From Achromobacter pestifer (GTDB taxonomy: Bacteria; Pseudomonadota; Gammaproteobacteria; Burkholderiales; Burkholderiaceae_B): a DNA stretch of 64,000 nt. Made by a program: the position numbers and the translations under genes. Positions 24,901 through 33,658 of the stretch are shown one piece after another. Under the pieces are notes generated by a model that was not told the origin of the DNA, made no database searches, and was given only the letters and a program-made list of their open reading frames with translations. The stretch covers positions 1-64,000 of the forward strand of contig NZ_CADIJX010000003.1 of assembly GCF_902859625.1 (NCBI RefSeq). Reading direction: 5' to 3'. The first letter of the stretch is position 1, and each line of letters begins with the position of its first letter.

Positions 24901-25683
24901 ATGGCGGAGCAAGACACCCAGCAACCCAGTGACAGCTACGTGCAATCGTTCGCGCGCGGCCTGTCGGTGATCCGCGCTTTCGGCCCGGATCGTTCGCAGA
25001 TGACGTTGTCCGAGGTGGCCGCGGTGACAGGGCTGACCCGTGCCGGCGCGCGCCGCATCCTGCTGACTCTGGAACACCTGGGTTACGTCACCGCCTTCGA
25101 TCGCAAATTCGCGCTGACGCCGCGCATCCTGGAACTGGGCTACGCCTACCTGTCGGGCACGCCGCTGTGGAATCTGGCGCTGCCCTACATGGAAGAAGTG
25201 GCCGAGCTGACGCGCGAGTCGTGTTCCGTGTCCGTGCTGGAAGGCGCGGACATCGTCTACATCCTGCGCTTGTCCACGCACAAGGTCATGACGATCAACC
25301 TGGCCGTGGGCAGTCGCTTGCCGGCCTGGGTGACGTCGATGGGCCGCGTGCTGCTGGCCGGCCTGCCGGAAGCGGAGTTGGACCGCGTGCTGGCCATGAG
25401 CCAGATCCAGCCGTACACCGCCGATACCGTCACCAGCATCGACGGGTTGAAACAGGTACTGGCCGGCGTGCGCGCCGACGGCTACGCCTGCGTGGCGCAG
25501 GAGCTGGAGCCGGGCTTGCAGTCCGTCGCCGTGCCGATCATCGATCGTAGCGGCCGGGTGATCGCCGCGATGAACGTCAGCGGACATTCCAACCGCTTTT
25601 CGCGCGAGGCCATGTTGGAGGCATTTCTGCCGCCGTTGCGCCACGCCGCCGATCAGATCAACCACGCGCTGCTGCGCCGCTAG
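24901..25683 (+). CDS. IclR-family regulator of the beta-ketoadipate operon (PcaR/CatR-type)
   Basis: This 260-aa protein has an N-terminal winged helix (about residues 15-75, with MTLSEVAAVTGLTRAGARR) and the C-terminal IclR effector domain containing the signature region SIDGLKQVLAGVRADGYA. It is divergent from pcaI and is the likely activator of the operon, responding to an aromatic pathway intermediate; the effector is inferred from PcaR/PcaU relatives. The start at 24901 (MAEQDTQQPS) is chosen over a frame open to 24817. Confidence 0.88.
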   Translation: MAEQDTQQPSDSYVQSFARGLSVIRAFGPDRSQMTLSEVAAVTGLTRAGARRILLTLEHLGYVTAFDRKFALTPRILELGYAYLSGTPLWNLALPYMEEVAELTRESCSVSVLEGADIVYILRLSTHKVMTINLAVGSRLPAWVTSMGRVLLAGLPEAELDRVLAMSQIQPYTADTVTSIDGLKQVLAGVRADGYACVAQELEPGLQSVAVPIIDRSGRVIAAMNVSGHSNRFSREAMLEAFLPPLRHAADQINHALLRR

Positions 25684-25736
25684 GCGAAGCCAGCGGCAAG
25701 GCAGGGAGCGGGGCTGGGCGGGCATGGCGGCAGGGC

Positions 25737-26465
25737 TCAGATAGGAGCGACGCCCAGCGTCGTGCCGCCGCAGACATACAGCATCTGGCCGGTCACGAAG
25801 CCATTGTCGGGCGACAGGAAGAACATGGCGGCGCGCGCCACGTCTTCCGGCGTGCCCAGGCGCTTGACGACGATGCTGTTGATGATGCGTTCGGTCTGCG
25901 GGGCGCCTGCCGGGTTGCTCTTGGTGAAGAGGTCGGTCGCGATGGGGCCGGGACCGATGGCGTTGACGGTGATGCCGTCGCCGCCCAGCTCCATGGCCAG
26001 CGTGCGCGTCAGGCCCACCAGGCCGGCCTTGGTGGCCGAATAAACCACGCGGTCAGGCTTGCCCAGCGCGGCGCGCGACGACATGTTCACGATGCGGCCA
26101 AAGCCCGCTTCGCGCATGGCGGGCAGCGCCGCTTGCACCAGGATCAGCGCGGTGCGCAGATGCAGGTTCACCACATAGTCCAGATCCGCCAGCGTGGCCG
26201 TGTCGGCCGTGCCGGGGCGGGTGGCGCCCGCGTTGTTCACCAGGCCGACGATGTTGTAGGCCTGGGTCACTTCACGGGCAACTTCCTTGGTGCGCGCCTC
26301 ATCGGTCAGATCGGCCTGATACGAGACCAGCCCCGCCGGCGGATTCTCGGGCAGCTTGTAGTCAATGTTGACCACCTTGTGGCCCGCATCCAGCAGCATG
26401 CGGATGATGGCGGCGCCAATCCCGGCGCTGCCGCCGGTGACGAGATACGCAGTCGGTTTGCTCAT
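25737..26465 (-). CDS. SDR-family oxidoreductase
   Basis: The 242-aa short-chain dehydrogenase has the cofactor motif TGGSAGIG (10-17), NNAG near residue 80 and the catalytic YSATK (about 151-155) with upstream Ser in MSSRAA. Classic SDRs of this length reduce 3-oxoacyl or oxidise hydroxyacyl substrates with NAD(P). It follows the AtoE-like gene and a 3-hydroxyacyl-CoA dehydrogenase on the same strand, so a role in hydroxybutyrate-type acid metabolism is likely. The exact substrate is not determined. Confidence 0.83.
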   Translation of the reverse strand: MSKPTAYLVTGGSAGIGAAIIRMLLDAGHKVVNIDYKLPENPPAGLVSYQADLTDEARTKEVAREVTQAYNIVGLVNNAGATRPGTADTATLADLDYVVNLHLRTALILVQAALPAMREAGFGRIVNMSSRAALGKPDRVVYSATKAGLVGLTRTLAMELGGDGITVNAIGPGPIATDLFTKSNPAGAPQTERIINSIVVKRLGTPEDVARAAMFFLSPDNGFVTGQMLYVCGGTTLGVAPI

Positions 26466-26510
26466 ATCAGTTCCCGTTCAATGTCCAAAAAAAGCACGAC
26501 TTCCAAGCAT

Positions 26511-26608
26511 GACGCCGCCCTACCCCCAAGCGGGGACACCACCGGATCCGGCTCCGCCGGTCCGTAGGTGTCGCCCCTGGGGGCGCGCGCGAGCGCGTAG
26601 GGGGGGGC
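26511..26608. repeat. Palindromic intergenic element between atoE and the SDR gene
   Basis: An imperfect inverted repeat pairs CCCCAAGCGGGGACACC (26524-26540) with GGTGTCGCCCCTGGGG (26567-26582). The core is a smaller hairpin, ACCGG to CCGGT, around CCGGATCCGG. Outer C-rich and G-rich runs extend the stem. It fills most of the gap right after the AtoE stop. From experience this resembles a family of structured repeats in Burkholderiales, but copy number cannot be judged from one window. Confidence 0.65.
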
Positions 26609-27949
26609 TTAATGTGTAGCGTAGCCCCAGGCCAGCACGGCGGTGATGTGGATCACGCCGACCCACAGCATCATGATGACGGTGTAACCCATCACATCGC
26701 GCAGCTTCAGCTTGGACAAGGCCAGCGCCGGCAGGATCCAGAAGGGCTGCACCAGGTCGTTCCAGGCGTTGCCCAGCATGACGGCCATCGTGGTCTGGTT
26801 CAGCGCGCTGCCGATTTCCTTCGCCGCGTCGATCATGAACGGACCCTGGATGACCCAGTGGCCGCCGGCGGACGGGGCGAAGAAGTTGATGAAGAACGAA
26901 CTGATCAGGCCCCAGAACGGCAGCGTGGCCGGCGTGGCGAAGTCCACGAACACTTGCGAGATCGACGTCACCAGGCCCGAGGCGGCCATGATGGCCATGA
27001 TCCCGGCGTAGAACGGGTATTGCAGGATGATCCCGGAGATCGTCTTGATGCCTTCGGTCAGCTTGGCCACGTAGGCGGCCGGCGTGCCCAGCAGGATGAT
27101 GCCCAGGAACAGGATGATGAAGTTGATCAGGTTCAGGTCCAGCGAGCCGCCGTCCATGAAGTGGAAGGTGACATAGGCGATGCCCAGCGCGCCGATCAGC
27201 AGGGAGAGGATGCGGCTGTTGTTCAGCTTGGAGGCAATCGTGCCTTTTTCCAGCATGTCTTCGGTGGCGCCGGACTTGTTGCTGTCGCGGTCGATGTCAG
27301 GATCGACTTCAACGATCTTCTCGCCCTTCTTCGGGTGCAGCCAGGCGTTGAGCAGCGGCAGCGTGATGATGATGACCAGGCTGGTGATCAGCATGGGCAC
27401 CGAGAAGATGGTTTCCGTCAGCGGGATGGTGCCCATCTGCTTGGCGGTGGGATGGCCGGGAGTGGCGACCAGCACCGGGATGCTGGCGGACAGGCCCAGA
27501 CCGTACATGGTGAAGCCGCTATAGGCTGCCGCGATGATCAGCGGGTAGTGCACGCCCTTGACCTTCAGCGCCAGCTTCTTGGCGACGATGCCGCCGATGA
27601 CCAGGCCGAAGCCCCAGTTCAGGTAGCTGCCCACGCCGCCGACGAGCGTCGCGACGATGATGGCGGTGTGCGGCTTGTGCACGTGGCTGACGATGCGGTT
27701 GAGCAGGCGGTCGGTCAGCGGGGCGGTGGCCAGCACGTAGCCCATCGCCAGGATCACGGCCATCTGCGTCGTGAAGGCCAACAGGCTCCAGAAGCCCTTG
27801 CCCCAGGCGCGGGTGACGTCGCCGATGCTTTGGCCTTCAATGCCCATGGCCAACAGGACGGTCAGCAAGGTCAGCGCGATCGCGAAAACGAAAGGATCGG
27901 GCAGATACTTGCGCATCAGCTCGGTAAAGAATGAAGCTAGTTTATTCAT
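26609..27949 (-). CDS. atoE: Short-chain fatty acid transporter, AtoE family
   Basis: This 446-aa protein has about ten to twelve transmembrane helices and matches the AtoE family (TIGR00366), which moves short-chain fatty acids such as acetoacetate or butyrate across the inner membrane. Family-like segments are GGHWVIQGPFMIDAAKEIG and PFWILPALALSKLKLRDVM. The neighbours are a 3-hydroxyacyl-CoA dehydrogenase and an SDR, suggesting uptake of a short-chain (hydroxy)acid followed by oxidation. Confidence 0.88.
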   Translation of the reverse strand: MNKLASFFTELMRKYLPDPFVFAIALTLLTVLLAMGIEGQSIGDVTRAWGKGFWSLLAFTTQMAVILAMGYVLATAPLTDRLLNRIVSHVHKPHTAIIVATLVGGVGSYLNWGFGLVIGGIVAKKLALKVKGVHYPLIIAAAYSGFTMYGLGLSASIPVLVATPGHPTAKQMGTIPLTETIFSVPMLITSLVIIITLPLLNAWLHPKKGEKIVEVDPDIDRDSNKSGATEDMLEKGTIASKLNNSRILSLLIGALGIAYVTFHFMDGGSLDLNLINFIILFLGIILLGTPAAYVAKLTEGIKTISGIILQYPFYAGIMAIMAASGLVTSISQVFVDFATPATLPFWGLISSFFINFFAPSAGGHWVIQGPFMIDAAKEIGSALNQTTMAVMLGNAWNDLVQPFWILPALALSKLKLRDVMGYTVIMMLWVGVIHITAVLAWGYATH

Positions 27950-28166
27950 GGTGCCTCCAACAAACTCCGTAGGCGGGTTCTCTAGTGTCTTGCCTTGCCC
28001 GCCATCGGCTGGCGATGCGGGCGGGCGTGACGTTTGGTCTTCTTTGCGTGGTTGGGCTCGTGGCCCGATGGCGCGGTTGGCCGTGGCCGCCGCGCCTTAT
28101 TTTTGAAAATGCAGTGTTGAAAATGCGATTCTGTGAAAACGGTGTCCTGGCTGCGAAGAGACGCCG

Positions 28167-29102
28167 TCAGGCGTCGCCTGCCTTGCTGTTCAACCACGCG
28201 GCAAGCTCGCCCAGCGTGGCGCTTTTCTCGCGCAGCACGCGCTCGCGGCGTTCGGGGCTCCAGGTGTAGAAGCCCTGGCCGCTCTTGGCGCCGATCTGCC
28301 CGCTTTCGACCTTGCTTTTCAGCAGCTCGGACGGCTCCGTGCGGTTCTCCAGGTCTTTGTAGAGGTAGCTGGCGATCGCGTAGTGCACGTCGATGCCGTT
28401 CATGTCGCGCTGTTCCAGCGGGCCGGACAGGGCCAGGCGGATGCCCAGGCTCCACTTGACCACTTCGTCGATGTCTTCGGCGCTGGCCACGCCTTTTTCC
28501 AGCAGCGAGATGGCCTCGCGGGCCAGTGCGTGCTGAATGCGGTTGGCGATGAAGCCGGGGATGTCTTGGCGCACCAGCACGGGCCGCTTGCCGGCGAAAC
28601 GCAACGTGGCCATGACTTGGGCGACGGTGGCTTCCGAGGTGTCGTCATTGCGCACGACTTCCACCAGCGGGATGACGTCGGCGGGGGTGAAGAAGTGCGC
28701 GCCCACGAAGCGGTCGCGGCGTGCGACGGCGCTGGCGATGGCGTTGATGGACAAGCCCGAGGTGTTGGTGGCGAACAGCGTGTGCGCCGGGCACAGGGCG
28801 TCAAGCTTGGCGAAGATGCCGCGTTTGAGCTCCAGGTTTTCCGGCACGGCTTCGATGACGAGGTCGCAGGCTGCCGCGGCTTCCAGATCCGGCGCGAAGC
28901 GGATGCGTGCGATGGCTTCCTGGACGTCGTCGGGCGCGTAGACGTTCAGTTGGCGGTCGATGGTTTGCCGGGCGCGGGGAAGGGCGCCCTCCATCGGGTC
29001 GATCAGGACGATATTCAGTCCCTTCGAGGCGAATAGCGCGGCAATGCCGCTGCCCATGGCGCCTGCGCCGATGACGGCCAGATTCTTGAGGGGAGTATCC
29101 AT
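28167..29102 (-). CDS. 3-hydroxyacyl-CoA dehydrogenase (3-hydroxybutyryl-CoA type)
   Basis: The 311-aa enzyme oxidises a short-chain 3-hydroxyacyl-CoA with NAD. It has the N-terminal Rossmann motif GAGAMGSG (12-19), the catalytic histidine in GAHFFTPADVIPLVEVV and the C-terminal helical dimerisation domain. Length equals single-function HbdA/PaaH-type enzymes. It is the first gene of a leftward group with AtoE and an SDR, and an IclR-type GTTC-N7-GAAC site lies 116 bp upstream. Family members also include carnitine dehydrogenases, so substrate remains inferred. Confidence 0.85.
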   Translation of the reverse strand: MDTPLKNLAVIGAGAMGSGIAALFASKGLNIVLIDPMEGALPRARQTIDRQLNVYAPDDVQEAIARIRFAPDLEAAAACDLVIEAVPENLELKRGIFAKLDALCPAHTLFATNTSGLSINAIASAVARRDRFVGAHFFTPADVIPLVEVVRNDDTSEATVAQVMATLRFAGKRPVLVRQDIPGFIANRIQHALAREAISLLEKGVASAEDIDEVVKWSLGIRLALSGPLEQRDMNGIDVHYAIASYLYKDLENRTEPSELLKSKVESGQIGAKSGQGFYTWSPERRERVLREKSATLGELAAWLNSKAGDA

Positions 29103-29217
29103 GATGGTTCGCTCGGTGCCTGACAGGCCAGCCTGCGGACGGCACTAGCGGAACCAGCGACTTGCTGCCTGTCTCTTCCGTCAGTGTCTTCCTGTGCGCC
29201 TGGCCAGAAAAATCGTT

Positions 29218-29250
29218 GTTCTATATACGAACATTTGTGCGTATATAGAA
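29218..29250. promoter_or_regulatory. Third GTTC-N7-GAAC site plus inverted repeat
   Basis: GTTCTATATACGAAC (29218-29232) matches the two operators at 24740-24773. It overlaps a larger inverted repeat with 11-bp arms TTCTATATACG and CGTATATAGAA (29219-29229, 29240-29250). It lies 116 bp upstream of the 3-hydroxyacyl-CoA dehydrogenase start, within the 29103-29382 gap. Confidence 0.6.
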
Positions 29251-29382
29251 TTTATGAGGAAGATATTACTCAAAGTCGCGGGGGGTGGACAAATGGGGTT
29301 TTTGGGGTGTCCGTCCAGTGGACGTACCCGCGCCGCGCCGGCTCCCCCTTGCAACGGCCAGGGAGCCAACGCGACGACTTGC

Positions 29383-31863
29383 TCACCAGCGGTAGGACGC
29401 GGTGCCGATGACCCGCCGTGGTTCGCCGTAGAAGCAGCCCGTGGTGCAACTGCCGACATAGGTCTTGTCGAACAGGTTGGTGACGTTCAGTGCGAAGCTC
29501 CACGGCCCCGTGCTGTAGCTGGCCATGGCATCGAACAGCGTGAAGGACGGAACATCAAAGCTGCCCGAGTTGGGTTTGGTCGAACTTTGATAGCGCACGC
29601 CGCCGCCCACCTTGAGATTGGGCATCCCGAAGCTGCCGAAGTTGTAGTCGCTCCAGATCGAGAGTTGGTGGAAGGGAATGCCGGGAGACCTCAGGCCCGC
29701 CTGTGAAGGTTGCAGGGGGCTGGCCTTGGTCGTGCGCGCATCGGTGTAGGCGTAGGCGGCAATCAGGTTGGCGTTGCGGCCAAGGCGCGTGCGCGCTTCC
29801 AGTTCAATACCCCGGGAGCGCACTTCGCCGATCTGGGCCGAATAGGTGGGATCAACCGGATCCGCTACCGAGACGTTCTGCCGGGTCAGTTGGTAAATGG
29901 CGGCCGAGATCAGCGTATTCGAGCCGGGAGGCTGGTAGCGCGCGCCGAGTTCGTATTGCGAGCCCGTCGACGGATCGAAGCGCGAGCCCTGGCGATCGCT
30001 GCCGGAAGTGGGTTCGAATGATTGGCTGAAACTGATGAAGGGCGCGAAGCCGTTGTCGGCAAGATAGACCACTCCGGCACGACCCGTGAAGGCCTTGCTG
30101 GTTTCATTGTCGATGGATTTTTCGCCCGTGAACAAATTGCTTTGATTGTCTCGGGCATGGTCGTATCGGCCCCCGAGCAAAACGACCCATTTGTCCGCGA
30201 TCTTGATCTGGTCCTGCGCGTAAACGCCGAGCTGTCGGGTGTCGGCGTTGTAGGACCACCAGTTGTCGCGCGTCGGTTCGCCCAGCGGCGTGCCATACAC
30301 CGGGTCGTAGTAGTCGATGTTGCTGGCCGTTCGATCGTATCGCTCCGACTGGTTCCTGGGACGGGTGTAGTCGAATCCGACCAGCATCGTGTGCTGGACG
30401 CTGCCATGCGACGCCCGGTATTGCAGTGAGGTGTCCGCGACGATTGCCGACGAGCGCTCCCAGCGCAGCGTGCCGCCCCGGTACGCGGAAGTGCGTTGGT
30501 CGGCGGCAAGCCCCGACACCCAAACCTGAGGGAAATCGCTGTTCGAGTGGAAATAGCGCAGGCTGTTCCTGAGCGTGATTTGGTCGTTGAAGGCGTGTTC
30601 GAAAAGGTAGCCGACCGAGTAGCGCTCCATATCGAACTTGCTGTATCCGGGTTCGCCGGTGAATCGATTGCGTGGAATTTTCCCGTGGATGGTGGGAAAA
30701 ATCGTGCCCTGGGCCGGCAACCAATAAACATAATTGGTTTTGTCCTTCTGGTAATCGGCCAGCAGGGTCAACGACGTCGAGGCGCTAGGCTGCCATTTCA
30801 GCGCCGGGGCGATAAAGGTCCGGTCATCCGCCACGTGGTCCACGAAGGTATTGCTGTCGCGTTGAAGGAAGGTCAGACGGTAGGACCACTGGCCATCGGT
30901 ATCCACGGGGCCGCCAAAGTCGCCTGAGAGCTGCCTGCGGTCAAAGCTGCCGAGCTCGACATTGAGCTCATGCAGAGGGGTGGACGTGGGGCGCTTGCTG
31001 ATCATGTTGATGATGCCGCCCGGCCCCGCCGAGCCATACAGCACCGACGATGCGCCCTTGAGCACCTCGATGCGTTCCAGACCGTAGATTTCCTGTTTAC
31101 CGTTGAAGGCGTTGACAGAGTATTTGGTCCCGTCGCGATACAGGCTGCCGGTACCGGCCTGCGCCTGAAACCCGCGCAGGTAAATCGTGTCCTGCACGCG
31201 CGACAGGCCTTCGAAGCGGCTGACCCCCGCCACGTAGCCCAGCGCGTCTTGCAGGCTTTGCGATTTGAGTGTCTCGATTTCTTCCGCGCCCACTACCGAG
31301 ATCGACTGTGGGGTTTCGATGATGGCCGTGTCCGTCTTGGTGCCCGTTGCGCTCAGCCGGGCCGCGTAGCCCTGGAAGGGGCCCGTCGCGGTTTCGTTGT
31401 GCTGGCCGGTGACCGTGACCGCTTCCAGCAACGTGGCGTCCTGCGACGCGGCAGGCGCCGCCTTCAGGGTATAGCTGCCATTGGCCTCCGGCTGCGCTTG
31501 CAAGCCGTGTCCGCGCAGCAGTTCCGCGAAACCTTCGCGCACGGTGTAGGTGCCTGACAGGCCGTTGCTGCGCTTGCCTTGCAGCATGCCGGCGTCCATG
31601 GTCAGTTCGACGCCAGTTGTGTTGGCATAGGCGTTCAGCACCTGGCTTAGCGATCCGCCCGCGATGTTGACGCTGCGGCGGGCCTCGGCCGCCTGTGCCT
31701 GCGTGGCGGGCGCAGCGGCGGCGGCGCCGAACGCTGCGCTCAGCAATAGCGCGAAACGGGCCGCGGCAGCGCGGCGGCGCAGGGCGGACGGCGTGGCGCA
31801 AAGGCGCGGGGGCTGCGTGGCTTGCGGCAAAGCGTTGCGATGCTTCGGGTAATGACGGGACAT
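29383..31863 (-). CDS. TonB-dependent siderophore receptor with STN signalling domain
   Basis: The 826-aa outer-membrane receptor has a signal peptide (about 1-59), an STN signalling domain (about 63-115), a plug domain and a 22-strand barrel ending in the aromatic tip YRW. The STN domain passes ligand occupancy to the FecR-like anti-sigma factor encoded next door. It would import a ferric siderophore or similar chelate; the specific ligand cannot be told from sequence. It is the third gene of a fecI-fecR-receptor unit. Confidence 0.9.
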   Translation of the reverse strand: MSRHYPKHRNALPQATQPPRLCATPSALRRRAAAARFALLLSAAFGAAAAAPATQAQAAEARRSVNIAGGSLSQVLNAYANTTGVELTMDAGMLQGKRSNGLSGTYTVREGFAELLRGHGLQAQPEANGSYTLKAAPAASQDATLLEAVTVTGQHNETATGPFQGYAARLSATGTKTDTAIIETPQSISVVGAEEIETLKSQSLQDALGYVAGVSRFEGLSRVQDTIYLRGFQAQAGTGSLYRDGTKYSVNAFNGKQEIYGLERIEVLKGASSVLYGSAGPGGIINMISKRPTSTPLHELNVELGSFDRRQLSGDFGGPVDTDGQWSYRLTFLQRDSNTFVDHVADDRTFIAPALKWQPSASTSLTLLADYQKDKTNYVYWLPAQGTIFPTIHGKIPRNRFTGEPGYSKFDMERYSVGYLFEHAFNDQITLRNSLRYFHSNSDFPQVWVSGLAADQRTSAYRGGTLRWERSSAIVADTSLQYRASHGSVQHTMLVGFDYTRPRNQSERYDRTASNIDYYDPVYGTPLGEPTRDNWWSYNADTRQLGVYAQDQIKIADKWVVLLGGRYDHARDNQSNLFTGEKSIDNETSKAFTGRAGVVYLADNGFAPFISFSQSFEPTSGSDRQGSRFDPSTGSQYELGARYQPPGSNTLISAAIYQLTRQNVSVADPVDPTYSAQIGEVRSRGIELEARTRLGRNANLIAAYAYTDARTTKASPLQPSQAGLRSPGIPFHQLSIWSDYNFGSFGMPNLKVGGGVRYQSSTKPNSGSFDVPSFTLFDAMASYSTGPWSFALNVTNLFDKTYVGSCTTGCFYGEPRRVIGTASYRW

Positions 31864-31999
31864 GGTCTTGGGCCTGGCGGATCGTGTTCAGGTTGAGGGG
31901 TTCAACCTGTTTCCCGAATGAGCAGGGCCAAAGGGACAATCGTTCTTGCCGAAAATTTGTAACGGCGGCAAGGCGGGGAGGACAGGAGGATGGCCGGGT

Positions 32000-32986
32000 T
32001 CAGTCCGCCGCCCGCACCGTGACCCAGTAGCGCGTGCGGTAGACGACGGACACCGGCAGGCCGCGTGTCAGGTTGTCCAGCGCCCGGTCGGTATCGCGCA
32101 GCGGGAACACGCCGCTGACGCGCAAGCCGCCTACCTGCGGATCGCAGCGCAGCAGGCCTGGCCGATAGCGGCCAAGTTCCTCGATGAAAGCGTCCAGGCG
32201 CATCTCGTCCGCCACCAGCACGCCACGGCTCCAGGCGGCTGCGTTTTCGGTCACGGGGGCGGGCGCATCGCTGCCATATTGCGAAAAGCGCGAGCCCTGG
32301 CCGGCATCGATCCGCAGCGCGCTTTCCGGCGCGCGGGCGGGGCGGATCTGCACGGCGCCTTCGAATACGGCGACGCGGGACGTGTCCTCGTCGTCCCTGA
32401 CCGTGAAGCGGGTGCCCAGTGCCTGCACCGACCCGTGCCGCGTGCGTACCAGGAACGGGCGGGCGTGGGCGAAGGGGTCGGATGCGGTGGACACCAGGAT
32501 CTCGCCGGCGCGTAGCACCAGCAGGCGTTCGCTGTCGGAAAACAGCAGGTCGACGGTCGAGCCCGTAGACAAGGTGAGGTGGGAACCGTCGGGCAGGGTG
32601 ACCGCGCGGATTTCGCCGGTGGCGCTGTGGAAATCGGAGGTGGCGCTTTGCCAGGCGTCGGTCTGGCGCGCGGCGTAGCCGGTGCTCATGAGGATCGCGC
32701 CCAGGCCCAATGTGCGGAGCGCGCGCCGCCGGCCACTGCCCGCAGCCGGCTTGCGTAGCGCCAGGCTGGCGGCATCGCGCGGTACGCCGGCTAGCTTGTC
32801 CTCGAACGCGATCAGCCGTTGCCAGGCCTGTTCGTGGTCGGGATGGCGCGCGCGCCAGCGGGCGCATTCGGCCCGGTCCCGGTCGCTGGCCTCGTCCGAC
32901 CACAACTGGGCGATCCATTCGGCCGCCTGTCGCATGATGGCTGGGTCGATGGGGGCCGCGCGCGGGGATTGGGTGGTGGCGGTCAT
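32000..32986 (-). CDS. FecR-type anti-sigma factor/transmembrane sensor
   Basis: This 328-aa inner-membrane protein has a short N-terminal cytoplasmic sigma-binding region (DUF4880-like, DPAIMRQAAEWIAQLW), a hydrophobic segment near residues 92-107 and a periplasmic FecR domain. It would hold the FecI-like sigma factor inactive and release it when the STN domain of the receptor signals. It begins 6 bp after the sigma gene and precedes the receptor gene, the standard order. Confidence 0.88.
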   Translation of the reverse strand: MTATTQSPRAAPIDPAIMRQAAEWIAQLWSDEASDRDRAECARWRARHPDHEQAWQRLIAFEDKLAGVPRDAASLALRKPAAGSGRRRALRTLGLGAILMSTGYAARQTDAWQSATSDFHSATGEIRAVTLPDGSHLTLSTGSTVDLLFSDSERLLVLRAGEILVSTASDPFAHARPFLVRTRHGSVQALGTRFTVRDDEDTSRVAVFEGAVQIRPARAPESALRIDAGQGSRFSQYGSDAPAPVTENAAAWSRGVLVADEMRLDAFIEELGRYRPGLLRCDPQVGGLRVSGVFPLRDTDRALDNLTRGLPVSVVYRTRYWVTVRAAD

Positions 32987-32992
32987 GGCGTC

Positions 32993-33517
32993 TTAACCGT
33001 CCGTGGCCGCCTGCTGCGCTTCATAGCAGGCCAGCAACGCGGTGGCGATGTACTTTTTCACGGATGACACCGACACGCCCAGGCGGTTGGCGATATCGCG
33101 GTAGCCCAGCCCGTCCAGCTTGCACAGGAGCAGGGCTTCGCGGGCCTTGGCGGGCAGCGTGTTGAGAATGGCGTCCAGTTCCATCAGCGCCTGGATCGCC
33201 ATCGCGCGGGTTTCCTCGGACGGCGCGTGCCCGGCGGGCAGGTGGGCGATGGTGTCCAGATAGGCGGCCTCGATCTGGCGGCGGCGATACAGGTCGATGA
33301 CCAGGCAACGGGCGATCTGCGCCAAGTGCTGGCGCGACTGCTGCCGTTCGGGCATGCGGCCGCTGTTCATGATGCGCAGATACGTGTCATGGGCCAGGTC
33401 GGCCGCCTCGAAAGCGTCGCCCAGCCGGCGCCGCAGCCAGCTGCGCAGCCAACCATGGTGCTCGGCATACAGGCTTTCTATGTCCTGCTGCGGCTGGGCG
33501 GATTCGGTAATCGACAT
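32993..33517 (-). CDS. FecI-type ECF sigma factor
   Basis: The 174-aa sigma factor has regions 2 (LRRRLGDAFEAADLAHDTYLR split near residues 30-50) and 4 (GLGYRDIANRLGVSVSSVKK). It would direct RNA polymerase to the receptor promoter during iron shortage. A Fur-box palindrome lies 44 bp upstream, explaining iron control. The ATG at 33517 (MSITESAQP) is favoured over a slightly longer frame. Confidence 0.9.
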   Translation of the reverse strand: MSITESAQPQQDIESLYAEHHGWLRSWLRRRLGDAFEAADLAHDTYLRIMNSGRMPERQQSRQHLAQIARCLVIDLYRRRQIEAAYLDTIAHLPAGHAPSEETRAMAIQALMELDAILNTLPAKAREALLLCKLDGLGYRDIANRLGVSVSSVKKYIATALLACYEAQQAATDG

Positions 33518-33560
33518 GGGGCGCCTCGGACGCACGCGGCGCAGGGACGCCCGGTGCTAA

Positions 33561-33583
33561 AAAATGAGAATAATACTCATTTT
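33561..33583. promoter_or_regulatory. Fur box upstream of the ECF sigma gene
   Basis: AAAATGAG-N7-CTCATTTT (33561-33583) is a strong palindrome with the ATGAGAATAATACTCAT core close to the GATAATGATAATCATTATC-type Fur consensus. Its position just before the sigma gene indicates iron repression. Confidence 0.85.
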
Positions 33584-33658
33584 GTAATTTCCGAGCCACC
33601 GCGATCATGCGAGACGTGCGTCGGCCACGCAGACGGCGCTGCCGTGACCTCGGCCCCG

